A stretch of 11,873 nt of DNA, taken from assembly GCA_028565715.1 (NCBI GenBank), contig JAOXYC010196353.1, positions 1 through 11,873 on the forward strand, in the 5' to 3' direction. Below, in pieces: positions 1 to 9,900 of the stretch. The stretch is from Phoronis pallida (taxonomy: Eukaryota; Phoronida; Phoronidae). The notes below the pieces were generated by a model. It made no database searches. It had not been told where the DNA came from and worked only from the letters and a program-made list of their open reading frames with translations. The position numbers were made by a program, and so were the translations under genes. The first letter of the stretch is position 1. Every line of letters starts with the position of its first letter.

Positions 1-837
1 AAACAGTTTTCGACTAGCACATTTCAAATGTTCACGAAAATTACAATTTTCAAAATATCTTGATTATTTTTTTACAAATGACGCATGAAAGTTTGGATAT
101 TTATTTCGAGTAACTTTTATGAGCATTTATTAAACTAATAATATTTTTACAGGGGCCCAAAGGTGAGTACTAATACTTATGGGACACCCTGTAGATTTAT
201 TCACTTTGTAACAAAAGAATGACATTTCCATGAAACATTTACAGAAGTCAAGACAATGTTTAGGTGTCCAGGTAACACCTCTGACATTCCTGGTGAAACG
301 CAGCACATGTCCTCTTTGAAAAGATACAACTTGTTAATAACGTGCTGGTTTTCAAAGTTGACAAAACTATCGCCTCAAGGCCGGGGTTAGGAATATTACT
401 TTTTAATGTGTTTTCTTCATATTCTGCCTGAACATGTACATGTTGAGGAGATTTTACATTTTTATTGTTTTGAACTTCTCACCCGAATTGTCTATTCAAA
501 ATCTTTGGTGGATATTCTTGACCGTTTTGCCAGCTGCTTTGAGATAGGGCAATACTCTCATTATGTGCAGTCGCCTCGGATTGACTTTGCAAACTTGTTG
601 ATGATAACCTCAGTCAACACCCCGGTTAACACAGTAAAACATGTCCACGAATTCAGTTTGTCCGTACGTTGCCGAGAGAACGCTTGTAAAAAGTGTTTCA
701 CAATATGGGAGACCCAAAATGAATGATCCAAGAACAACAATCCTATTTCTGATTACTATTATTACTCCGCCACATCTTAACGTCAACGGATGACCACTTC
801 CTCCTAAATCGTTTATTTTTAGGAAGCTAATTATTTT
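1..837. other. Intergenic sequence, no recognised gene
   Basis: Bases 1-230 are A+T-rich. Bases 240-810 are visibly richer in G+C and CpG than their surroundings. They contain moderate ORFs on both strands, 406-726 (+) and 610-846 (-), that overlap each other. Neither shows a domain I recognise. A block with open frames on both strands could be an old mobile-element piece or a non-coding exon. I do not call a gene here. Confidence 0.4.
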
Positions 838-913
838 AAACAGCATATCTGATATAATTTCATTAATTAAATGTAAAACAGCATATCTGATATAATTTCA
901 TTAATTAAATGTA
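838..913. repeat. Perfect 38-bp tandem duplication (two copies)
   Basis: The unit at 838-875, beginning aaacagcatatctgat, is repeated without a mismatch at 876-913. The identity implies a recent local duplication or replication slippage. Confidence 0.97.
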
Positions 914-1177
914 TTAAATGAAACCAATTTATACAACTACACTTCTATTGAAGGCGACAGACACACCTGAGTAGGATAACAAAAAATATACAAATGCGTC
1001 CTATAAGACAGTCAGGTGGTGAAGTGCTCTTTACTGCTCATGATCAAACGTTTTGAAGTATATGACAAAAAGGATATTCTATATAGAAGCTTTGATGGTT
1101 GTAAAGGCTTCGGTATATGAAAACAGATTTAAGATTCATTTTATTATTTCAACACTTATTATACAAACAGAAGGCAA
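914..1177. other. Intergenic sequence, nothing recognised
   Basis: A+T-rich sequence between the tandem duplication and the SINE. I see no coding or structural signal. Confidence 0.4.
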
Positions 1178-1475
1178 GCGGATTAGCTCAGTTGGTAGAG
1201 CTTTGGATTCATAAGCGAAGGGTTGTGGGTTCGAATCCCCGTGACCCCCGGGCTGCCCGTTGTGTCTTTGAGCAAGGCACTATTCCCGTCAACTCAGCTG
1301 GGAAAGAGCGCCGGCTAGATAGTGTCCTGTCCAGGGGGACCTGTCTAATTCTCACCCGCAAAGCCGGGCTAACGCTATACAGAAACCGGGGTAGCACTGA
1401 CCCGGCCTTGATAATGCGCCATTAGGCCCAGGCGCGAAAGGGGAGTTTTACTGTTTTTACTTTTATACCAACCTG
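1178..1475 (+). mobile_element. tRNA-derived SINE retrotransposon
   Basis: The head resembles a tRNA. It has an A box (TTAGCTCAGTTGG, 1183-1195), a CAT anticodon-like loop near 1208-1214 and a perfect B box (GGTTCGAATCC, 1228-1238). These are the internal RNA polymerase III promoter. The acceptor arms no longer pair and the anticodon stem is mismatched, so it is not a working tRNA. A G+C-rich body of about 200 bases follows. It includes GTGTCTTTGAGCAAGGCAC (1262-1280), a block reminiscent of the conserved central domains of animal SINEs, from memory. The tail is T-rich (TTTTACTGTTTTTAC). AGGCAAGC occurs at 1172-1179 and 1476-1483 and is a possible target-site duplication. Its base composition differs sharply from its surroundings. 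It needs LINE-encoded proteins to move. Confidence 0.85.
1183..1238 (+). promoter_or_regulatory. RNA polymerase III internal promoter (A box and B box)
   Basis: The A box is at 1183-1195 and the exact consensus B box GGTTCGAATCC at 1228-1238, with tRNA-like spacing. It drives the SINE on the plus strand. Confidence 0.8.
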
Positions 1476-2934
1476 AGGCAAGCAAATTGCTTGTCTCAGT
1501 ACCAACAGAGGGCTTTAAGTGATAGAGACATTTTCTCTCATTTGACAAATCCTGTGTATTGGTACATGTATTCAAATGATTTTGCAGGGATTTCATTGTT
1601 TTCAAAATAGATTTGATATGGGTGTCCGATTTAGACCACATCACTGGTAGAAAAAACACAGCGCATTTTTTGCTTATAAATCCATGTTGAGTACATTGAA
1701 TATTTACAAATCAATATATTTTGCCTGTTGGTGTGAATCTGCCTTAGTTTATGCTTTTTGTTTTTTCTACTACTGGACTTATATAGATTCCTATAATAAT
1801 TACTATCAAGTTAAAAACCAACAACGCATTAAAAAAAAAAAAAAAAAAACGCATCAAAAGAGCATTTAAGTTTATTGTTACAAAACACATGTAATAAGCT
1901 ATACTACATTCCAAGGACTACTCTTAATACGTTCATCAAAGCAAAACAATGAAAATATCTCATTTTAATGATTCACTATTTTTTATCAAGTTTTATGAAA
2001 CGCTGCTCAAGTCAAATATTAATACGATGTGATAATCCGATGCAAATTTTTGTATGCGGACTGAATAAATGACATCATAGAAATCGTCAAGCACGGCTCC
2101 TAATAGAAAATATCACTCCATACATTTTTCAACTAGGATCGCCGAGATTTCCATTTTCCCGAGATTCAAACCTAAGTGTTTTTAACCAATGATCTTTTTT
2201 CAAACCATATAAACATATTTGTTCATCTTAATAGAATAAATATTTTTCTGAGCATAAATTCAAGAAACACTCCACAAAAATCGCTAAATGAGATTGCAAT
2301 TTAAAATAACATCAAAAAATAGGAAAAATCACAACTAGGGGAAAAACTACCAAATATGGTCGACAAAGTTTTACTACACATATGGTGATAGCTGTTTTAT
2401 GTCCTGTGTCTACAGAATACGAAAATCTTAAGATATTCCTAATGGCACTTAGACATCTCTAAAATAAATTTGTTAAATGCAAAATATTCAGTTGCTCAAT
2501 TTTTTTAAAAGATTGCAAACTATTGTTATAATAATAAATTGCACTTCACAAAGTCCTGTATTAGGCTAAACATTGAAACTAGCTAGATTTGGCAAAAGTT
2601 AGAAAATGCAAAAAGGAACACTATTAAATTAGCACTGATTCTACAGGAAGAATTCTTGTTTTCTTCAATAAAAACATATCATTTTCGAGAAAACAGCCTC
2701 AACTAAGCCCCTATAACTTCCAAATGTAAAATATAACAAATGAATTGAATCTCTAGTTAATAATAATAATTTCTTAAAAGATAGATGTATAAGCATAATT
2801 TACATTTTATTGAACACACTACATTGTCAATCCATTCATAAATATGGCAAATTTATAAATACATCCAAATAAATGGACACAAAATTCAGAAACCTTGTGT
2901 GGAGACTCATTGTCCATTGTATTCAAAAATACTT
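1476..2934. other. A+T-rich intergenic sequence
   Basis: No gene-like open frame, splice-site pair or clear repeat was seen apart from the A19 tract at 1831-1849. Small ORFs here have low-complexity translations. Confidence 0.4.
1831..1849 (+). repeat. Poly(A) tract, 19 A
   Basis: An uninterrupted A19 run, preceded by AACGCATT and followed by CGCATC. It may be a microsatellite or the tail of a decayed retrocopy; no body of a retrocopy is recognisable upstream. Confidence 0.9.
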
Positions 2935-3062
2935 TTAAGTTACTCTCTCTGTGTTGGTCCAAATCTGGCATCAAAAATCAAATTTTGTGTATGGGCACTC
3001 ACTGAACACAACTTTTTTGCATCCGAGTAAAAAATTCAAATAAAATCAGACAAAGGTCTCAA
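2935..3062 (+). mobile_element. Diverged single-arm relative of the 8229-8579 TTAA element
   Basis: It starts with TTAA (2935-2938) and follows the left arm of the element at 8229 in order. Matched blocks are a Thr/Ser-codon-like CTCTC/GTCTCC stretch, GTTGGT, ATCTGG, then TCAAA, TTTTGTGTATG, GCATC, GTAAAAAA TTCAAA and AAATC. Many substitutions and some indels separate the two, so this is an older or related-subfamily copy. A matching right arm is not clear; GAGACAGTA at about 3099-3107 may be what remains. Confidence 0.65.
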
Positions 3063-3186
3063 ATCATCCTTATTTGACATGGCTACAAGAACCTGATGAG
3101 ACAGTAAGTAGTTGGCTCAATGATTCCATTGTATTTTGCCATTGAATATGTCATATTGAATATGAGACTATATCCATGCACCATTA

Positions 3187-3242
3187 TTATTCAGTTAACA
3201 AGATGCACAAAATTAACAGTAGCGTTACCATTAACTGAATAA
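3187..3242. repeat. Short inverted repeat, 12-nt perfect arms
   Basis: TTATTCAGTTAA at 3187-3198 is the reverse complement of TTAACTGAATAA at 3231-3242, with a 32-nt spacer. It lies downstream of the probable poly(A) signal of the tetraspanin gene. Its function is unknown and it may be chance in A+T-rich DNA. Confidence 0.6.
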
Positions 3243-3524
3243 ATAGATCAATAGCCTTTTATTGGATAACAACACAAACAACTCAAACATTCAAACGTAC
3301 AATCAATAAAAATTATAAAACCTAATACAAGCGTTTTACCCTGAATCAAAAGGTGAGTGAGTATTTTTCGTATAGCAATTAGAAACATCCAATAAAGTGT
3401 TTCTATTGTTTTGATTCTAATAACGATGTTATTCAAAGACAAATTTTCAATATCATAGAAAAATACTGTTTTCTGCTATAAAACGACAATCATCAAAAGA
3501 TGCAGTTATTAATAGACCTTTTTT
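3243..3524. other. A+T-rich flank downstream of the tetraspanin gene
   Basis: No recognised feature apart from additional AATAAA hexamers on the minus strand (for example 3263-3258), which could serve as alternative poly(A) signals. Confidence 0.35.
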
Positions 3525-3530
3525 TTTATT
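3525..3530 (-). promoter_or_regulatory. Candidate polyadenylation signal AATAAA
   Basis: This is the first AATAAA on the minus strand after the stop codon, about 360 bases downstream. It is followed by an A run and then a T/G-containing stretch. It sits beside an A/T homopolymer, so a chance match is possible. Confidence 0.45.
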
Positions 3531-3887
3531 AACCAAAGAGCTCTTGTGTTTAGCAAATAAAGGCTCCTGCTGACACCATACGCCACGTCACCTATTGAAC
3601 AATTGTCAAATCAATTCTACGCACTGTACAAAAGTGGCGCCAGTAGTAGACAATATGTAAACATTTGATTTTCATGCATGAATATATCATTAACACAGCT
3701 CAAACCTAAGCCTTCAAGAAAACCATTGTAACAATATTTTAGAAAATAAGTCAATTGAATACATTGCTTTTGAGTAGAAAATCATTGTTTTTCAAGCAAG
3801 CACATTGTATGCACTAAATTCATTTGCTTGGCCTACATTCTGCCTGAAATCCCTATTGCACTAGCTCCACATGTTGCATTTCATTGC
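3525..3887 (-). other. Probable 3'UTR of the tetraspanin gene
   Basis: This is the sequence from the stop codon to the first canonical poly(A) hexamer on the minus strand. No splice sites or ORF of note are visible. The true end could be further left, because other AATAAA hexamers occur on this strand, for example at 3263-3258. Confidence 0.5.
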
Positions 3888-3962
3888 TTATGATGAATGG
3901 TAGAGGAACCTCCGATCTTCAACATGGATGATGAAGTTGTAAGCAAGGAATATACCAAGAAT
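3888..3962 (-). CDS. Tetraspanin terminal exon: rest of TM4, cytosolic tail, stop
   Basis: The coding part is 75 bases: 24 codons and a TAA stop at 3890-3888. The acceptor is ATTTTTCAG. It encodes ILGIFLAYNFIIHV, which completes TM4, followed by a short tail EDRRFLYHSS. The Glu-Asp-Arg-Arg after the helix fits a cytosolic end. The tail has no recognisable YxxPhi sorting motif and no cysteine pair after TM4. It is too short to register as an ORF. It was assigned because it is the only segment downstream of exon 6 with a good acceptor and an in-frame hydrophobic continuation. Confidence 0.88.
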   Translation of the reverse strand: MLGIFLAYNFIIHVEDRRFLYHSS

Positions 3963-6900
3963 CTGAAAAATAAAATTCTCTTTTTAGTTTGATAAAATTG
4001 CTGTGTCTGCCTGGTCAGTCTCAATATTGTGGTGGAGTTCTTGCCTTGTATTATTTTAAAGTAATAAATTTTGAAAAGACAGAAACATTCAGAACCTGAC
4101 GGGAATCGAACCCGGGTCTCCTATTTACATGATAGTTGTGCTTGTTTGTATTATTAAGTTACTGTGTTTAAACAGTCCTCCCGCATCAAACATTAATGAT
4201 ATGAACATTTAAATGCAGCATTTCAATAATGATAATTCAATATGCCTAGTGTTATCAGTCAAAATCAACATATTCACACTAGAATATTAATCATCTTTCT
4301 TGCAGAAAAACAGTGTTTGCTTAAAAACTGAATGAGAACGAAATATTCATACTTGGTGAAATTTGAAAAATTCAACTCTGCATTAAAGGACAGGACAACC
4401 ATTTTTGAATATATGTCTAGGATGGTTGACAGTGCTATCATTATGCAAGAAAAATCATGGAATTCAAATCTTGAAATTATTTGAGAAAAACGTATTTTTC
4501 CAATGTGTTTGGAGCAATTTTACTAATTATGACATCACAGATTTGATCAAACTATCAAAAATAAATTGATTGATTTTTCTTGCATAATGATAGCACTGTC
4601 AACCATCTTAGACATACATTCAAAAATGGTTGTCCTGTCCTTTAATGTCTTCCTCCTTAAAAGAGTCTATCACAATTCAGTGGTCAACAGTTCTCTACTG
4701 ATACCTAAAACAGTAAGTCTTGGCAAACTAACCTGCGGTATGGCAAACCCAAGCACACAACCTCCCAGGACATCCAAGTTATCTTCAACCCACATCTTAA
4801 ACTTGTCAGAACAACCTTCTGAGTACATTTTTTCCGCTTGTTCTTCTCTAAGGGACTGAAACATCAGAACAAAGTTAATAAGAACTTGATAACTGGTAGA
4901 AAAGTTAATATCATAAACTTACATTTGAAATGCTTCCATATTATATGGAATCATTTATGATGGTTGAACATTGCATTTTGATCAAAGACAAACTGGCAGA
5001 AAAAAAAGTTGGTTTCTTTTTTCTGTGGCCACTGTTCTGCAGCCATGAACGCGGAAACCTTTTGATTGAGTATGCTTTACATATAGCGCATACCAATCTC
5101 TATCATGATGACATTTTGTTACAATATACTACTAGCTGTGCTCACAGCCGAGATGCCCCTTAAACCAGATTGGTTCCCATCCCATCTAATGAATAAATAT
5201 AGTTTTGTACATAATGATAAAGACGCCGATCGGCAGCAATAAAACAGTAAAGTACATTAAAATGTCACTTGCTGACGTAACAAAAAATATACTTCGAAAG
5301 CTCTGGAGTTTATATATATTTTGTACACATGTATAGAAGATTTGGTATATGTGGCGGAAACAAAACCCTGGTTTGCGTATATGCTAGGTTAACTGTATTT
5401 GATTTTTATTCATCCACCATATTGTATAAAGTGATTAAGTTTGACTGTAATTATAACATTACAGCTTACCATCTGTAAGAGAGCATCTTTGCCGCAGTCC
5501 TCACTCTGGTCTTTACAACATGATCTGGGAACAGAACATTTTGTAGGTTCAGCACTGTTCAGATCACACTTGTAGTATTTGTTCTGATCCCAATCTCGGT
5601 AACTACGGAAACCACAGCATTTCAACTACAATAAAAGTGTGCTTATCAAAAATCAAATCAAAATACTTTTTATGTTTCTTCTGTTATTTAGCGGGTTTTA
5701 TTCTTGAATTGATAATTTGCAAAGCTTATACAAGAACTTATGCCAATATGAAGTTCTCTTTTTAATTTTGGGCAACAAAAATAGACCAATTAGGATTCAA
5801 AAATATTAAAAACAAAAGAAAGCCCTGGAACTCTTTCAAAAGTTGAAACAGGATGTATAACATTTAGAAAGAAGGCAAAGATAAACTGCTGTTCTTTTCG
5901 ACACCCTGCACATTTTCATTTGGGAAATTAGTGCCTTTGCACCATGTGTTATTTTTTAAAGGACCATAAAAATAGTAATACATACATTTGACTGTAATGA
6001 ATCCATAGCCCTAGTGATGTCATCCTTGTCATTGTAGCCCTTCACAGATGACTCCAGATTACTTGTGATCAGTGCTGCCCCCTATAATAAACATTGAACA
6101 ATATATTAATAAGAGAGATACCTTTTGGAACAGGTGTAGCTGTAGATAAGTTGTAACGTGTACAGCCGTTTCGGCCATATCTCATGGCTGTGATTCACCA
6201 TGCAGTGGCGCCCTCTTTTGGTGATAATGGAACACAAAAACTTACATAGTATCATTGAACAATATGTTTGTTAATTTCTCATGCATGTATCAATGCACCC
6301 ACTATGCAAGGCATCAGTGTTATTAGAAACTCTGTTCTGCTAAATCAGTGAATCCAAAGCCTCTGTTTATATACTTTATCACAAACGGCAACCTATTCAA
6401 AGGTTATGCATTATCATTACTAATTACTTATAACATTAAAGAAGTGATTAATTCATGAATATTCTATTTTATCACTTAGCTATCCTTATATTCGAATTCA
6501 TATCCCTTTGTCTAAACTTTGTATTATGAGAAAGTGGACTTACACGAGTACTGAAACACGTGTTCAAAGCAATGTGCACGGCATGTGCATAATGCTTTAG
6601 AACGTAAAGAATTGTAAAGTTCAAGAACGTAAAGAACTTGAAATTCTCACATTTTTTTGCAAATTGGCGAAGTTAAGTGATAAAATGATTCTTAAATTCA
6701 TGGGAAGTACTACCACCTTTAATTGGATTCGATTTTGAAAAAACATAGAACTCGCCAAAGGTTCGTTCTATGATTTTTCAAAATCTCATTACTTATTACT
6801 TTCCATTCATTGTAAGAATCACTTTTTAGAATAATGTTTTTGTTTTATTGGATTTGTTGCCATTTGCCTGTGATGAAATGGTATATCTATGACAGACACT

Positions 6901-9900
6901 TCCAGAATTCTTTAAGATATTGTCAATTTAACCATTTTGTTTTTTTTTTCAAAAGTATATTTAAATCTGGACAATTACGGAAAAACACAAAATAAATTTT
7001 TCAAAATTGATTTTTATAAACTACTCATTTATTTATGACTGCCATTTAATCTGATCCACCCCAACATGTCAGTAACAGATGGATGGCTTTCCTCCGAGAC
7101 CAATCATAACACAACACTGGATAACAACGCAATTACAGTTCTCATCAACTGCAAACTATCTCGATATGCATTCATGAACAAAGAGATTGCTTTACATCAT
7201 TTTTTGAAAAGGCTAAACAGTTTTTGTATTTGAGTTCCCTTGCTAACCTCTCATCTTTGAGACCATCAAATGAGTGTTTTTTTCAGAGCCATTCATCATA
7301 TTAATTAGTATTGACATTTTCAGTGCATTTCTGACGTATTTTTATAAGTGCAAGGAGAATCTTCATGAAAAGGTGTTAACACTCGATGAAAATATTCTTG
7401 CATAAAATGGTAATTGATATAGGAAAATGTGTTTATTCTAAATTATTTTATTATCCATTCCTTTGGTAATGACAGGTTTGAATCTTGAATAATATGACTC
7501 ACTAGAATGCACAATTTACAACGATTTTATATTTTTCACATGGAAGCATTATGACAACCTATAATTTCCATTCCAAATTGCCATGTTGCATTTCTTGTGC
7601 ACATTTTTTAGGAAGACAGGTGCTTGACGCAAATACACATTTCTGAAGGTCAACACTGTGTGCAGACTTCTCAGAGCAATGCATGAGCATGTCTGCTAAA
7701 TATCAACACAACATTAATGCCATAAATACTGCACTGATTAATAATCTTCCATGTTGAAATTATCCTAAATATATATGGTTTCATCTACATAACCATTATC
7801 TACGCTTGTCTACAGCAAACTAAGTCGGTGATTAACTATCTGTATGCTGCAGAGATGTTCTAACCACTGGCAGTTATAATTACTGTCTAGGTTAGTTAGC
7901 TGTGATGCCTAAATTGAACAGGTTAAAATGCTTAGTGGAGGGCTGTGCTTTTGTTTTTGTTTCAGCATTGAAGGTTCACCTTGTGATTTTCCTATTGAAG
8001 ATTTTCAAGCTTTGAACTACAGAATTTATGCACATTTCTTTGTGTAACAGATTGATCATTGTTTATGGTTAGAAATAATAAAAATACTCACCTCTTCTCG
8101 GTAGACAAATGCTAGAATTCCAACAACTATTTGTAGAATGAACATCAATATAATCCCAGCGAAGAACTGAAAAATATAGTAAAAAACTCATTAGCCCGAT
8201 TTGTATTAAAATTATTGCCTTTCTTCTTTTAAAGATACTGTCTCCTCGTTGGTGAGGATCTGGGGTCAAAATTCAAATCAACTAGAAATTTTGTGTATGA
8301 GTCCTTTGACGAATATAATTAACCTGCATCTTGGTAAAAAAATTCAAAAAAATCTGTAAAGGGGCTTTTTGGAGCTTTTTGGAGCCAAATCTAACTCTGT
8401 CTGCAGACAGAGTTAGACTTTTTTGGATAAAAAGCTCTCAATGCAACCATTACAGATTTTTTTGATTTTTTTACTCAGATACAGGTTAATTATATTCATT
8501 TAAGGACTCATACACAAAATTTGAAGTTGATTTGAATTTTGACCCCAGATCCTCACCAACAAGGAGACAGTATCTTTAAGAATCATTTTATCAGGTCTAC
8601 CTCAAACTGTTGGAAATGCCGGTTATGAATTTTACAGTTTTATTAGGACTTTGAATCTACAAGACATGTTTATCTGCAACTGACTCACTTTCACATTTTT
8701 TACATTATTGAAGTTCACTAGTTGCAGAAAAAATACAGTGGCTGACAACATTGGTGTGAAATCAGCATGGAGAGAGCTATCATTAAAGCATGAATTTTTT
8801 CAAAACAATTATTGATTACAGCAGAGATGCACATTTTAACGATTACTGTCAGTGTTATTAGTACACTTCTAGCACACTAACATGTGTTTATCAATTCATA
8901 TGCAAATAGCCCTGTTCAGCAGTAGTCATTAATTTTTGCATAACATTCAGCTTTAGAAACAAGAATAAATAAGACTTTGTGTCTCTTATTCTGTCAAAAA
9001 TATTCTGAGTTTTCTCTTATTTTGTCGAAGAATATTTTGCATGAATTGTCACTGCAAGTCTGCAACACCATTTAAATGATGAATATCTCAAAACAGGTGC
9101 GCTTATGGAATTTGCAAGTGAGTCAGGCAAAAAAGTCTCAGACAAAAGCACTGCGGGATGTATGCCACCATCTTAGATGTTGGCTATCATGTTTTGCATG
9201 TGTTATTTCAAGATTGTACCTTGATGTATTTCCAGCCTGTTTGAAGTGTGTTAAGCTTTACAAAACAAGAGTTTAATGTGCTGCTTAGTATGGCCTGTGC
9301 ACAATTTACTGTTTGGAAAAAATAGACTAATGTCAAAACTGGAAATGTATACTTTTTGCGGTTGGTAGCATTACTCATTTGGGAAATGTCATGTCTGTAG
9401 TGTGAAACTCATGTTTGATGAAACAAAAAGACAGTTTATTTTAAAGGTCTCCAAATGGAATAAAACCTAAACCTAGTTAAAAAACCCAGTGAGATAAGGA
9501 CAACACTTTGAGGAATGATCTATTATAAAGTCGCTCCAAACTAGACACAAGTACATGTTTGAAAGAATACGTACATAATTGGCCGAAAGTGAAAAATATT
9601 GAAAAGACTGAAAAATTGAAAGATGGTAGAGTATCTGACCAGCTATCAGGGAGACCTGGGTTCGATTCCCTGATCAGTTCCGAATGTTTAAACTGTCTTT
9701 AAAGTATTTTGAAATACTTTTGCACGGGAATGTTCTGAGTTTTCGTTGAATATAAAATCTGTCAACTATGCTTTTTATAAGTTTACAGATAATTCATTTA
9801 CTTCACAGCTAAAAAGTGCCCTTGAAGACTTTGTGTTGCCTCTAAATCAAAGCTATAAAATGTTCATCCTTTTAATTACTTTGCTGTTTTAAATATTGTG

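Larger units (their letters stand above)
3963..4732 (-). other. Tetraspanin intron between exons 6 and 7
   Basis: 770 bases, with donor GTTAGT and acceptor ATTTTTCAG. It contains the tRNA-derived fossil (about 4083-4140) and the TTAA foldback element (4383-4645). Nothing else stands out. Confidence 0.85.

Noticed and set aside
180-194. GGGACACCCTGTA, reminiscent of a common invertebrate transposon end
   Set aside because: Only one end is present and no inverted partner or target duplication was found nearby.
406-726. 106-aa plus-strand ORF
   Set aside because: No recognisable domain, no splice context and an overlapping ORF on the other strand. Not enough to call a gene.
610-846. 78-aa minus-strand ORF with a hydrophobic stretch, briefly considered as a receptor fragment
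   Set aside because: It lacks any defining receptor motif, and the neighbouring frame does not continue it.
1178-1250. Functional tRNA-Met
   Set aside because: The anticodon stem is mismatched, the acceptor stem is absent, and a long SINE body is attached.
1117-1425. Open frames of 102 aa (+) and 62 aa (-) around 1117-1425
   Set aside because: They are translations of the tRNA-derived SINE. The open frames come from its G+C-rich body, not from a gene.
4670-4864. Minus-strand ORF start at MFQSLREEQ
   Set aside because: The FQ codons are the acceptor TTTCAG; the real exon starts at SLREEQ.
6596-6642. Small direct and inverted repeats of GAACGTAAAGAA / AAGTTC...GAACTT
   Set aside because: Too short and interrupted to support an element or regulatory call.
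9620-9690. Functional tRNA gene
   Set aside because: The acceptor arms do not pair, U33 is missing and the D arm is degraded. It is a SINE-derived relic.
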